Positions 22,436 through 31,054 of a stretch of 37,299 bases of DNA are shown here, in pieces. The position numbers were made by a program, and so were the translations under genes. Position 1 is the stretch's first letter. Each line of letters opens with the position of its first letter. The DNA comes from Bacteroidales bacterium (lineage in GTDB: Bacteria; Bacteroidota; Bacteroidia; Bacteroidales; F082). Where the stretch lies: the NCBI GenBank assembly GCA_016290215.1, contig JAEETH010000032.1, forward strand, positions 1 to 37,299, read 5' to 3'. The notes beneath the pieces were generated by a model. That model worked only from the letters and a program-made list of their open reading frames with translations. It had not been told where the DNA came from and searched no databases.

Positions 22436-24985
22436 TTAGTCCACTACCATTTTTTTCGTCACCAAACTACCACCAAGCATCTGCACGGTGTATACCCCTG
22501 AGGGCCAACGGCTCACATCTAATGTGCGTTGTCCTTCCATGGTAAAGGTGGCCACAATCTGTCCCTGCATGTTGAGCACCATCACGCTGACGGCACCTTT
22601 CTCATAATCAGTACGTAATGTAACTTGTCCTTTGGCAGGGTTGGGGTAGATCTCGGCTTCAAAAGCCGTTTCGGGGCGTTCGGGATGCAGGCTGGTTAGG
22701 ACGGCTTCGTCGTTGCTGTAGGTGATGACCTTGCCTGCCACGCGAAGCACGGGATTATCGGGGGCGGCACATTCTGTGCAGGTCGTTCCGTCGATGCAAT
22801 CGGGATGGTTGGGATGGCAATAGTCGAGGTAAGTTGGATCGAACTGATAGAACAATTCGGCTTGTCCTGCTGCGAGGTATTCCGTCAGGTCGTAGTCCCA
22901 CACCTTGCCGATGCTGCCTGGGCACCAGCCGCTGCGGTTGTAAGTCCAGGTGCCAGGTTGGTTATTACAACCTGCAGGATTGGGGTTGCAGGTACGCCAA
23001 AGGTGCTGGTCGTATCTCGGTTGGCCGTTCACGAGGATGTGGTGCGTGGCCTCGTAAAATTCAGCGGCGTTACCCGTGTTGTAGGTGCCGTTGGTGCCGC
23101 TGCTCCAATTGTGCCCCGTGGTGGTCAGCTTCAGTTTGGCACTTTGGGCGTTTTCGCTGAAAGAGTAATTGACGACGGGAACGGGCTGCTGATTGGCGTA
23201 GTCGCCGAAGGCGTATGTGCCAAACCATATCTCATCCACATCGGCATAGAGGTATTCGGGGGTTCCTTGGGTGAAGCTGAAAATCAGTGTCGGGTTGTAG
23301 CCGCTGCCAGCCCAGCTTTCCATGTAGAACTCAAATTCCACCAAGCCTTGCAACAAAGAGGTGTAGTCGGTCACGTCCACGTCGTCCTCGCACTGTATGC
23401 CGAAGGGGGTGATGTAGCGGAACAGTTCCACCCATTCGCCACGGTAATTTCTGATTTTCACACCGCCCACACGGTCGTAGGGGTCGCAGTTGCCGTTCAC
23501 ACAATTGTGGTCGTAGTGAGCTGTAATCTCGTTGAAAGCCCCCACATGCGTAGGAAATATGTATTCGCCTTTGGCACTATGCACCGTAGGGGTGCAAACG
23601 AGGTCGTATAAGGCCATCACATCCAAGTGGCTTTCGATAATGTTGACGAGTTCAATGCTGTTGCTGATGGTGGTTACTTTGCCACCTGATTGGGTGACCC
23701 TTACGCTGAGGTCGTAAACACCGTTGAAATTGGGCGTTGTTGGCGACCAAAAACCATAATAATAGCCGTTTTCGGGGTCGTCGGGATAGTCGGTATGCAG
23801 CACAACATCTTCGCCATCGATGGTTGCAGTGATGTCAGTGAACTTGATGACTTCGGGATGCTCAATATAAGCTGAGACTACAATCATAAATGGGTGAATG
23901 TCATCCAAATAGACCTTGGTGCCTTGGTATGGCCGGCGAATCTTCAACTCGGGTTCATAAGCGAACGGGTCAACTACCTCGAACGTCTTCACCACATCGG
24001 GAGCAGGCAGCCAGTTGGCATCTCCAGCTTGGGTGGCTTTCAGCTTCACAATGCCCGTTTCGCCCGTTAAGGTCAATACATTGTTATTAATGGTTGCTGG
24101 GCCTTCCATCAACTCGAAACTGACAGGAAGTCCCGACGAAGCAGTGGCTTCTAAAGTGATTGGATCGTTGAATATTAATTGGTTAGAAATGTCTGCCATC
24201 TCAATGAGTTGGGCATTGCCGTCGGGCTGCTGGCGCACGAGGAGGTTGTCGAAGCCGCCCGTGCCGCCTTGCGAATGGAAGAAAAGGCCGTCCCATACAT
24301 GGTAGTCATTCTTGTCGCCACTGCCAGGGGTGAGGTTCATGCAGACGTTGGTGCAACCCGCCATCTGAATCCATTCTCCTTCGCAGTTGGGCTTCACGAA
24401 CACCGTCACCGCTCCAGCACCATCGTAGGCGGAGAAGTCGAACGACATTTTGTAGCGGCTCCAGCCGCCTTGTTCGTAGTCGAACTCGACGCTTGATTCG
24501 TCGGGCAGGCACACTTTGGCATGACCGCTGTCGCCTTGGGCCTTTACGTAAAGGTAGACGCCGCCATCGGCATCCGTCATACCAGGCAGGATATGTCCGT
24601 CGCCATCACCATCGAAGCCTACACCGAAGAAAGCGCCCCACCAAGTGCGGTTCATGTCCATCTCAAGGTCCATGATGCCACCATTTTGGAAATTGAAATT
24701 GAAGTTTTCGGAAGCTTTGCGCGTGGCAGTGCGACCTACGCCTGCGCCACCGTAGGGATACCAGATGGCAAGGCTTTCGTCAGGGGCCAAATCGGAGTCG
24801 CAGACAAAGCATACATTGAAGTCCTGGGATGAAGCGGCAGTTTGGTAATGCGTCATCCAGCCATCTTGTCCGTTGAGATTTTGCGAGCCTTCAATGAGGC
24901 TGTTGAAGTTGTAAAGGTATTCCACTTGGGCTGTTGCCGTGAAAGCCAAAAGTGACAACAGGGAGAGGAGTATGGTCTTTTTCAT
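22436..24985 (-). CDS. T9SS-exported PNGase F-like protein, paralogue C
   Basis: An 849-aa protein, the most divergent of the three at the N-terminus. A signal peptide ends TATA before Gln20, and an acidic DGDGDGH loop sits in the N-terminal region. The Ig-like region contains RRPYQGTKVYLDD. The PNGase F-like domain spans about 455-725: CDPYDRVGGVKIRN, GTPEYLY, NAAEFYEATHHI and NRSGWCPGSIG. Asp504, Glu556 and Glu642 align with PNGase F Asp60, Glu118 and Glu206, so it should be active. A Cys-rich stretch (CHPNHPDC...CTEC) follows. The sorting domain at about 775-849 has EIYPNPAKGQ and ends in LVTKKMVVD. Its promoter faces the lipoprotein array across a 106-nt divergent spacer. Confidence 0.8.
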   Translation of the reverse strand: MKKTILLSLLSLLAFTATAQVEYLYNFNSLIEGSQNLNGQDGWMTHYQTAASSQDFNVCFVCDSDLAPDESLAIWYPYGGAGVGRTATRKASENFNFNFQNGGIMDLEMDMNRTWWGAFFGVGFDGDGDGHILPGMTDADGGVYLYVKAQGDSGHAKVCLPDESSVEFDYEQGGWSRYKMSFDFSAYDGAGAVTVFVKPNCEGEWIQMAGCTNVCMNLTPGSGDKNDYHVWDGLFFHSQGGTGGFDNLLVRQQPDGNAQLIEMADISNQLIFNDPITLEATASSGLPVSFELMEGPATINNNVLTLTGETGIVKLKATQAGDANWLPAPDVVKTFEVVDPFAYEPELKIRRPYQGTKVYLDDIHPFMIVVSAYIEHPEVIKFTDITATIDGEDVVLHTDYPDDPENGYYYGFWSPTTPNFNGVYDLSVRVTQSGGKVTTISNSIELVNIIESHLDVMALYDLVCTPTVHSAKGEYIFPTHVGAFNEITAHYDHNCVNGNCDPYDRVGGVKIRNYRGEWVELFRYITPFGIQCEDDVDVTDYTSLLQGLVEFEFYMESWAGSGYNPTLIFSFTQGTPEYLYADVDEIWFGTYAFGDYANQQPVPVVNYSFSENAQSAKLKLTTTGHNWSSGTNGTYNTGNAAEFYEATHHILVNGQPRYDQHLWRTCNPNPAGCNNQPGTWTYNRSGWCPGSIGKVWDYDLTEYLAAGQAELFYQFDPTYLDYCHPNHPDCIDGTTCTECAAPDNPVLRVAGKVITYSNDEAVLTSLHPERPETAFEAEIYPNPAKGQVTLRTDYEKGAVSVMVLNMQGQIVATFTMEGQRTLDVSRWPSGVYTVQMLGGSLVTKKMVVD

Positions 24986-25010
24986 GTAGAAATAGTTTTA
25001 AATTATGGTA

Positions 25011-25018
25011 CAAAAATA
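25011..25018 (-). promoter_or_regulatory. -7 box of PNGase-like gene C
   Basis: The minus-strand TATTTTTG lies 25 nt upstream of the start at 24985. It is divergent from the lipoprotein promoter at 25060-25067, so the two gene sets could be controlled together. Confidence 0.55.
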
Positions 25019-25059
25019 AAAAAAACCATAAAACAATAGGTATCAATAGAAAAAAATGC

Positions 25060-25067
25060 TATTTTTG
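25060..25067 (+). promoter_or_regulatory. -7 box of the lipoprotein array
   Basis: TATTTTTG is followed 24 nt later by the first lipoprotein ATG at 25092. Near-identical context (A-rich tract, then CTATTTTT(G/A)CC) precedes lipoproteins 2 and 4. Confidence 0.55.
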
Positions 25068-25091
25068 CCACAATGAAAAAACAACATTAAC

Positions 25092-26150
25092 ATGAAAACA
25101 TACTATCATTTACTTTTATTTGTTTTTTTCGGTGCGTTTTTCGCTTCATGCAGCACCGATGTGGAAATGTATACCGATTACAAGGATGTGGCCATCATTT
25201 ATGGCCTGCTTAATTATCAATCCGACACCAATTATATAAAGATAACCCGTGCTTTTTGCGGCACCAACGATGATCCCATTAATGCCCATGAAGTGGCACT
25301 GATTGCCGATTCGAGCAACTATCCTGGCAAATTAGAAACCCGCCTAGTTGAATTGAAAAGCACGATTGGGAGCCAATATGAGCCCACAGGACGCGAGTTT
25401 GTGCTCGACACGATGACCATCCATGATAAAGAAGAGGGCACGTTTTATTCTCCCGACCAAAAGATCTATTACACCACGGAACAACTTAATGCGAGCAACA
25501 ATGGAAGTAGGTATAAGTATCGTCTTAAGGTTGTCAAGCCCGATGGCGACACGGTCACGGCCCAAACCACCATGGTCGGCGATGAAGAATTCCGCATCTT
25601 GTCGGGTAGTGCTAATTTTCAGTTAGGACACACAAATGCGATGGGAAAGATTGTCTTTAGGGCTGACGGCATGGCCTCCCTCTATGATGTCAAGGTGCGG
25701 TTCAATTATAGTGAGCAACATGTCGGTGAGGAAATGAAATGGAAACATATCAGCCGATCGTTTGGCACAAAGACCATTGATAAGTATCTATTAGAAGAAG
25801 GTACTGAAAATACCTATTATTTACAATATTCTCTGAATTGGTTGTTCAATGCCCTTGAGAGTGCCATCGGCAGCGATACCGTTGTGGACGGCAACCATCC
25901 CAACGTGGTTCGCCACATCGGCAGTTTCGTCATCTCCATCAGTGCCGGTGGTGACGATATGAGCATGTATTATTCCGCAAATCAGGCACAACTGAACAGC
26001 CCTATGTCGCTCGTATCGTTATATACCAACATTGATGGCGGCTATGGCTTGTTTTCGTCGCGTACCACCGTAGAAAAAACGGTAAAACTAACCCTTTTTG
26101 CAACCAGAGACCTCTATAGTGTGACCGCATGGGGGTTCAGGGAACAATAA
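25092..26150 (+). CDS. array lipoprotein 1 (unknown family, possibly DUF4249-like)
   Basis: A 352-aa lipoprotein. The signal peptide ends FFASC, with the lipidated Cys followed by STDVEMYTDYKDVAIIYGLL. The mature part is beta-rich with recurrent short strands. I do not recognise a confident family; the exported one-domain form with VYGLL-like strands resembles DUF4249 proteins, which usually accompany surface machinery. Nucleotide-level identity is patchy. The 5' half is nearly identical to lipoprotein 2, while a segment of about 190 bp in the 3' half (from 25858) is nearly identical to lipoprotein 3. It probably sits in the outer membrane or periplasm. Confidence 0.7.
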   Translation: MKTYYHLLLFVFFGAFFASCSTDVEMYTDYKDVAIIYGLLNYQSDTNYIKITRAFCGTNDDPINAHEVALIADSSNYPGKLETRLVELKSTIGSQYEPTGREFVLDTMTIHDKEEGTFYSPDQKIYYTTEQLNASNNGSRYKYRLKVVKPDGDTVTAQTTMVGDEEFRILSGSANFQLGHTNAMGKIVFRADGMASLYDVKVRFNYSEQHVGEEMKWKHISRSFGTKTIDKYLLEEGTENTYYLQYSLNWLFNALESAIGSDTVVDGNHPNVVRHIGSFVISISAGGDDMSMYYSANQAQLNSPMSLVSLYTNIDGGYGLFSSRTTVEKTVKLTLFATRDLYSVTAWGFREQ

Positions 26151-26189
26151 ATTAATGGAAAAAAGTGTAGCTTTCGGGAAAAAAAGTCC

Positions 26190-26197
26190 TATTTTTA
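26190..26197 (+). promoter_or_regulatory. degenerate -7 box before array lipoprotein 2
   Basis: TATTTTTA sits where the near-identical spacer before lipoprotein 4 has TATTTTTG. The final G of the consensus is lost, so this promoter may be weak and lipoprotein 2 may depend on read-through. Confidence 0.35.
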
Positions 26198-26221
26198 CCT
26201 CTTCATTTAAACTTATAAACA

Positions 26222-27325
26222 ATGAAAAAATTGTATTTTGCTCTTTCATTATTGGCCTGCATGACCTTGTTCAACGCGTGCAGCACCGATGTGGAACTTT
26301 ATACCGACTACAAGGATGTGGCCATCATTTATGGTTTGCTCGATCATCAGGCCGACACCAACTTTATTAAGATTACCAGAGCTTTTTGCGGCACCAACGA
26401 TGATCCCATTAATGCGCATGAAGTGGCGCTGATTGCCGATTCGAGCAACTATCCTGGTAAATTAGATGCCCGCCTCGTTGAATTGAAAAGCACGATTGGG
26501 AGCCAATATGAGCCCACAGGACGCGAGTTTGTGCTCGACACGATGACCATCCATGATAAAGAAGAGGGCACGTTTTATTCCCCCGACCAAAAGGTCTATT
26601 ACACCACGGAACAACTTAATGCGAGCAACAATGGAAGTAGGTACAAGTATCGTCTCATTGTGGTTAAGCCCGATGGCGACACAGTCACTGCACAAACCAC
26701 TATGGTCGGCGATGAGGAGTTCCTCATTTTGTCGAATAGTGTTGATTTTCAGTTGGCGCACTCCGATAGGATGGGAAGGATTGTTTTCAAGGCTGCCGGT
26801 ATGGCTTCAATGTACGATATCAAGATGCAGTTCAACTATCGCGAGCAGTTGGCTGGACAGGAAATGAAGTATAGAAATGTCAGCTGTTCATTTGGCACCA
26901 AGTCGCTTTATGAGTATCCGAAGGTTGAGTATTTGGAAAACACGTATTATCAGGAATACTCAAAAAATTTGCTGTTTAATGCGCTTGAGGATGCCATTGG
27001 CAGCGACACGGTGGTCAATTTCAATCATCCCAATGTGGTGCGCTATTTTGATAGTTTTGTCATATTCATCAGTGCTGGTGGTGATGAGTTGAATTACTAT
27101 AATTCTGTATATCAAGCGCAACTGGATAGTCCGATTTCGCTTGTTTCAACCTTTACCAGTATCGAAGGCGGTTACGGCTTGTTCTCTTCGCGTACTGCCA
27201 TAAAAAAGGCGGTAAGGCTTTCTTCCAAAGCTTTACGAGACCTCTATAGCAAAGAGTCATGGGGCTTTAGAGAGTCCCGAAGTCAAAAGATATTCGTAGA
27301 TGAAATTAAAAACAGTTACTTATGA
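26222..27325 (+). CDS. array lipoprotein 2
   Basis: A 367-aa paralogue. The lipobox is LFNAC. Its signal peptide is almost the same as that of lipoprotein 4 (MKKLYFALSLLACMTLFNAC versus MKKLFFALSLLACVTMFNAC). The central half is nearly identical to lipoprotein 1. The C-terminus differs: where 1 and 3 stop after WGFREQ or WGFKEQ, this one continues with about 15 extra residues ending KNSYL, and its TGA overlaps the ATG of lipoprotein 3 (ATGA). This links the translation of 2 and 3. Function is unknown. Confidence 0.7.
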   Translation: MKKLYFALSLLACMTLFNACSTDVELYTDYKDVAIIYGLLDHQADTNFIKITRAFCGTNDDPINAHEVALIADSSNYPGKLDARLVELKSTIGSQYEPTGREFVLDTMTIHDKEEGTFYSPDQKVYYTTEQLNASNNGSRYKYRLIVVKPDGDTVTAQTTMVGDEEFLILSNSVDFQLAHSDRMGRIVFKAAGMASMYDIKMQFNYREQLAGQEMKYRNVSCSFGTKSLYEYPKVEYLENTYYQEYSKNLLFNALEDAIGSDTVVNFNHPNVVRYFDSFVIFISAGGDELNYYNSVYQAQLDSPISLVSTFTSIEGGYGLFSSRTAIKKAVRLSSKALRDLYSKESWGFRESRSQKIFVDEIKNSYL

Positions 27326-28380
27326 AAACACGGTTATTTTTCTTTTTTCTGCTGACAGTTTTGGCCATTTTCAGTGCTTGCAGCACCGATGTGGACATTT
27401 ATGCCGATTACAAGGATGTACCCATCGTTTATGGTTTGCTCGATTATCGGGCCGACACCAACTTTATTAAGATTACCCGAGCTTTTTGTGGTACCAACGA
27501 CAATCCCATTAATGCCAACGAGGTGGCGTTGATAGCCGATTCGAGCAACTATCCTGGCAAGTTGGAAGCTCGCCTCATTGAATTGAAAAGCGGAATTGGC
27601 GGCATCTATGAGCCTACAGGGTGCGAATTTGTGCTCGACACGATGACCATCCATGATAAAGAAGCGGGCACGTTTTATTCTCCCGACCAAAAGATCTATT
27701 ACACCACGGAACAACTTAATGCGAGAACCAATGGGAGTAGGTATAAGTATCGTCTTAAGGTTGTCAAGCCTGATGGCGACACGGTCACGGCCCAAACCAC
27801 TATGGTCGGCGATGAAGAATTCCGTATCTTGTCGGGTAGCGCAAATTTTCAAATGGAGCACTCCGATAAGCTGACTAAGATTATGTTTAAAGCCGATGGC
27901 ATGGCCTCTCTCTATGATGTCAAGATTCAGTTCAATTATGGTGAGCAACATGCTGGTGAGGAAATGAAATGGAAACACGTCAGTCGCTCGTTTGGAACGA
28001 AATCTCTTGATAGATACCAACGTGTTGAGGGTTCTGAAGACAGCTATTATTTGGAATATTCCGTGAATTGGTTGTTCAATGCTCTTGAGAGTGCCATCGG
28101 CAGCGATACCGTTGTGGACGGCAACCATCCCAACGTGGTTCGCCACATCGGCAGTTTCGTAATCTCCATCAGTGCCGGTGGTGACGATATGAGCATGTAT
28201 TATTCCGCAAATCAGGCACAACTGAACAGCCCTATGTCGCTCGTATCGTTATATACCAACATTGATGGCGGCTATGGTCTGTTCTCGTCTCGCACCACCA
28301 TCGAAAAAACGGTAGGACTCTCCTATTATGCCACGAGAGATCTTTACGCTATGTCGGCTTGGGGCTTCAAGGAACAATAA
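27322..28380 (+). CDS. array lipoprotein 3
   Basis: A 352-aa paralogue with lipobox IFSAC. It shares STDVDIYADYKDVPIVYGLL and the rest of the fold with its neighbours. About 190 bp from 28087 differ by only one or two bases from lipoprotein 1, whereas flanking codons have diverged at third positions. That is the mark of recent gene conversion or unequal exchange. It starts inside the stop of lipoprotein 2 with no spacer, unlike the other junctions. Confidence 0.7.
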   Translation: MKTRLFFFFLLTVLAIFSACSTDVDIYADYKDVPIVYGLLDYRADTNFIKITRAFCGTNDNPINANEVALIADSSNYPGKLEARLIELKSGIGGIYEPTGCEFVLDTMTIHDKEAGTFYSPDQKIYYTTEQLNARTNGSRYKYRLKVVKPDGDTVTAQTTMVGDEEFRILSGSANFQMEHSDKLTKIMFKADGMASLYDVKIQFNYGEQHAGEEMKWKHVSRSFGTKSLDRYQRVEGSEDSYYLEYSVNWLFNALESAIGSDTVVDGNHPNVVRHIGSFVISISAGGDDMSMYYSANQAQLNSPMSLVSLYTNIDGGYGLFSSRTTIEKTVGLSYYATRDLYAMSAWGFKEQ

Positions 28381-28417
28381 ATTAATGGAAAAAGTGCAGC
28401 TTTCGGGAAAAAAGCAC

Positions 28418-28425
28418 TATTTTTG
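28418..28425 (+). promoter_or_regulatory. -7 box before array lipoprotein 4
   Basis: TATTTTTG in a 69-nt spacer that is nearly the same as the 71-nt spacer before lipoprotein 2. It keeps the consensus G and lies 24 nt upstream of the start at 28450. Confidence 0.5.
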
Positions 28426-28449
28426 CCTCTTCATTTAAACTCATGAACG

Positions 28450-29499
28450 ATGAAAAAACTGTTTTTTGCTCTTTCATTATTGGCCTGCGTGACCATGTTC
28501 AACGCATGCAGCACCGATGTGGAACTCTATGCCGACTATAAGGATATCCCTGTGGTTTACGGCTTGCTTGATACTTCTGTTGATACCAATTTTGTGAGAA
28601 TCAACAGGGCTTTTTCGAGCAGCAACGACCATCCCATCAATGCCACCGAGGTGGCCATGATTGAGGATTCTTGTAACTATCCAGGCAAACTCAAAGCGTA
28701 TCTTTTGGAGCTGAAGAAATCCGGAAACGAATATGTCCCTACAGGTCGTGATACCATTTTTCTTGACACGTTAACGATTCTCGACAAGGACCCGGGCGTG
28801 TTTTATTCACCTCGTCAAAAGGTGTATTACACCACTGAAGCATTGAAGGAGAACACGGTCAGCCAACGTTATAGGTATCGTTTGGAGGTTTTTAAAGGCA
28901 ACGACACCATCACTTCTGAGACAGGCTTGGTGGGAGGTGAAGAATTTAGGATTCTCACTTATCAGGCCTCATTTATGTTGAGTGATAACTCCCCTTCTGG
29001 AAAATTATCTTTCAAACCTGCCGCCAATGCGGTTTTCTATGATGTGAAGATGGTCTTCAATTATCAAGAAAAACATGGTAATAAATTGGAGGATAAACAG
29101 GTAAAGTGGGATTTTGGTGTCCAAAGCATAGATCAACTTCCCTATGAGAATGGCGTTTACTATGTGACATACGAAATGAACTCTTTGTTTAACCTTTTGG
29201 AAGATGCCATCGGTAACGACACGGTATTTGATCCCAACCACCCCAATGTGGAACGGTATTTTGACGAGCGTCCCATCGAAATCATGATTGCAGCGGGAGG
29301 CGAAGAGCTTTATAATTACATCAGAGTGAATTCCGTGACGAGTTATTCCCAGGCTGTCCCCGACTATACCAATATTAAAGGCGGCTATGGCGTGTTCTCG
29401 TCACGAGTCAACCGCTCTAAGTCCGTTTTGCTTTCGACGTTTGCCCAAAATGACTTGTATGGCAAAAAAGAATGGGGATTCAAAGACATTTCGTTTTGA
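28450..29499 (+). CDS. array lipoprotein 4
   Basis: A 349-aa paralogue and the most diverged in its mature part. The lipobox is MFNAC, followed by STDVELYADYKDIPVVYGLL. It shares the motifs NHPNVERYF and GGYGVFSSR with the others, but most residues differ. It ends 15 nt before yicC, so yicC-gmk-nadD might be read from the same transcript; I see no terminator between them. Function is unknown. Confidence 0.7.
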   Translation: MKKLFFALSLLACVTMFNACSTDVELYADYKDIPVVYGLLDTSVDTNFVRINRAFSSSNDHPINATEVAMIEDSCNYPGKLKAYLLELKKSGNEYVPTGRDTIFLDTLTILDKDPGVFYSPRQKVYYTTEALKENTVSQRYRYRLEVFKGNDTITSETGLVGGEEFRILTYQASFMLSDNSPSGKLSFKPAANAVFYDVKMVFNYQEKHGNKLEDKQVKWDFGVQSIDQLPYENGVYYVTYEMNSLFNLLEDAIGNDTVFDPNHPNVERYFDERPIEIMIAAGGEELYNYIRVNSVTSYSQAVPDYTNIKGGYGVFSSRVNRSKSVLLSTFAQNDLYGKKEWGFKDISF

Positions 29500-29514
29500 A
29501 ATATTTTAGTAATT

Positions 29515-30387
29515 ATGATTCGTTCCATGACTGGCTATGGCATAGCCGAACAGACTTTTAGCCAAAAGAAAATTTCCGTTGAAATCAAGACTTTGAACAG
29601 CAAACAGCTGGACCTTCAGGTAAAGTTGCCCAACGAGTTGCGTTTCGCTGAACTGGATTTCCGCAACAGAATAGGTGCCAAGTTACAGCGTGGCAAGGTC
29701 GACGTTGTGATTACGGTGACCGACACCGACTTGAGCCAAACTTATCACATTGATGCCGACATCGTGAAGGCTTACAAGGAGCAGATTGAAAGCATTTCCA
29801 CTCAGCTCTCCATTGCGCCTGCCGACGACATGGCCAGCATCTTGTTCAGAATGCCCGGCATCTTCAACGTGCCTGTCGAAAACTACGATGAGGTGTTTGT
29901 CAACAAGGTAGGGGAGACCCTCGACCAGGCTTTGGACATGGTGGACGGTTTCCGCATCCAGGAAGGCCAGACCTTGAAGAAGGACTTGCTGCATCGCGTT
30001 GAGCTGATTCTCAACCTTTTGGAGCAGGTTGAACCCTACGAAAAGAGTCGCCACGAGGTCATCAAGCAGCGCATCACGAAAAACCTCGCCGATTTGACCA
30101 CTTCGGGACAATACGACGAAAACCGCTTCGAGCAGGAACTGATTTATTATCTCGAAAAGCTCGACATCACCGAAGAGAAAGTGCGGCTGCGTCAGCATTG
30201 CAACTACTTCAACGAGAGCTGCGACGAGGACCAGGCGGGCAAGAAACTCGGTTTCATCGCCCAGGAGATGGGCCGCGAAATCAACACCTTAGGCTCGAAA
30301 GCCAACGAGGTGAACATCCAAAAAATCGTCGTCAAGATGAAGGACGAATTGGAGAAAATCAAGGAACAAGTTTGTAATATCTTATAA
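29515..30387 (+). CDS. yicC: YicC family endoribonuclease
   Basis: A 290-aa cytoplasmic protein opening with the family hallmark MIRSMTGYG, then KISVEIKTLNSKQLDLQVKL. The C-terminal DUF1732 domain ends in GFIAQEMGREINTLGSKAN, a nearly invariant block. YicC proteins are metal-dependent endoribonucleases; in E. coli YicC promotes decay of the small RNA RyhB. The full family length is kept. It is first in the conserved Bacteroidota order yicC-gmk-nadD. Confidence 0.92.
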   Translation: MIRSMTGYGIAEQTFSQKKISVEIKTLNSKQLDLQVKLPNELRFAELDFRNRIGAKLQRGKVDVVITVTDTDLSQTYHIDADIVKAYKEQIESISTQLSIAPADDMASILFRMPGIFNVPVENYDEVFVNKVGETLDQALDMVDGFRIQEGQTLKKDLLHRVELILNLLEQVEPYEKSRHEVIKQRITKNLADLTTSGQYDENRFEQELIYYLEKLDITEEKVRLRQHCNYFNESCDEDQAGKKLGFIAQEMGREINTLGSKANEVNIQKIVVKMKDELEKIKEQVCNIL

Positions 30388-30469
30388 AGTTTGCAGTTGT
30401 TCAGTTTGCAGTTGTCAGTTAATTGGACTGCGCAACTGAACAACTAAACAACTGAATAACTGAACAACT
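30388..30469. repeat. short-word inverted repeat cluster before gmk
   Basis: AGTTGTTCAGTT (30395-30406) is the exact reverse complement of AACTGAACAACT, which occurs at 30434-30445 and again at 30458-30469 immediately before the gmk start codon. Two alternative hairpins are possible, one of which would bury the start region. Confidence 0.6.
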
Positions 30470-31045
30470 ATGAAAAAGGGAAAACTTCTGATCTTCAGCG
30501 CCCCTTCAGGTTCGGGCAAAACCACCTTGTTGAACCATGTCATGGCCAATATCCCTGAGATGGCCTTTTCGGTTTCGGCCACCACACGCCCGCCTCGTGG
30601 CGAGGAAGTGAACGGTCGCGAGTATTATTTCCTGACGATGGAAGACTTCAAGCAACGCGTCGAAAATGGTGAGTTTCTCGAATGGGAAGAGGTCTATCCA
30701 GGTCGTTGCTACGGCACTTTGCTTTCAGTTGTGGAGCAGATGCAACTCGATGGCAAGCATGTGGCCTTCGACGTCGACGTGTGCGGCGGCGTCAACATCA
30801 AGGAGCATTATGGCGACCAGGCGTTGTCGGTGTTCATTCAGGCCCCTTCAGTGGAGGTCCTGCGTGAACGCCTCATCAACCGTCAGACCGACTCGATGGA
30901 AGAAATCGAGAAGCGTCTTGCCAAGGCCGCATGGGAGATGGAGTTTGCCCAAGGCAAGTTCGACCGCACCGTCATCAACGACGACCTCGATACTGCCAAG
31001 CGCGAAATCCTCGAAGTGGTCCAAGCTTTTCTTGAAGCCGAGTAA
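30470..31045 (+). CDS. gmk: guanylate kinase
   Basis: A 191-aa enzyme that phosphorylates GMP (or dGMP) to GDP with ATP. The P-loop is SAPSGSGKTTLL (10-21). The GMP-binding segment is SVSATTRPPRGEEVNGREYY (34-53). DVDVCGG marks the catalytic region, and the lid holds INRQTDSMEEIEKRL. The length matches the family. It follows yicC by 82 nt of repeat-rich DNA. Confidence 0.95.
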   Translation: MKKGKLLIFSAPSGSGKTTLLNHVMANIPEMAFSVSATTRPPRGEEVNGREYYFLTMEDFKQRVENGEFLEWEEVYPGRCYGTLLSVVEQMQLDGKHVAFDVDVCGGVNIKEHYGDQALSVFIQAPSVEVLRERLINRQTDSMEEIEKRLAKAAWEMEFAQGKFDRTVINDDLDTAKREILEVVQAFLEAE

Positions 31046-31054
31046 ACTAAGGTT

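Noticed and set aside
27334-28221. Minus-strand open frame of 295 codons opposite array lipoprotein 3
   Set aside because: It is the complement of a clear lipoprotein gene, has no start signal, and its counterparts opposite the other copies are broken.
25092-29499. Array lipoproteins as SusD-like glycan-binding proteins
   Set aside because: They are only about 350 aa, lack the helical TPR-like SusD pattern, and no SusC-type TonB receptor is nearby.
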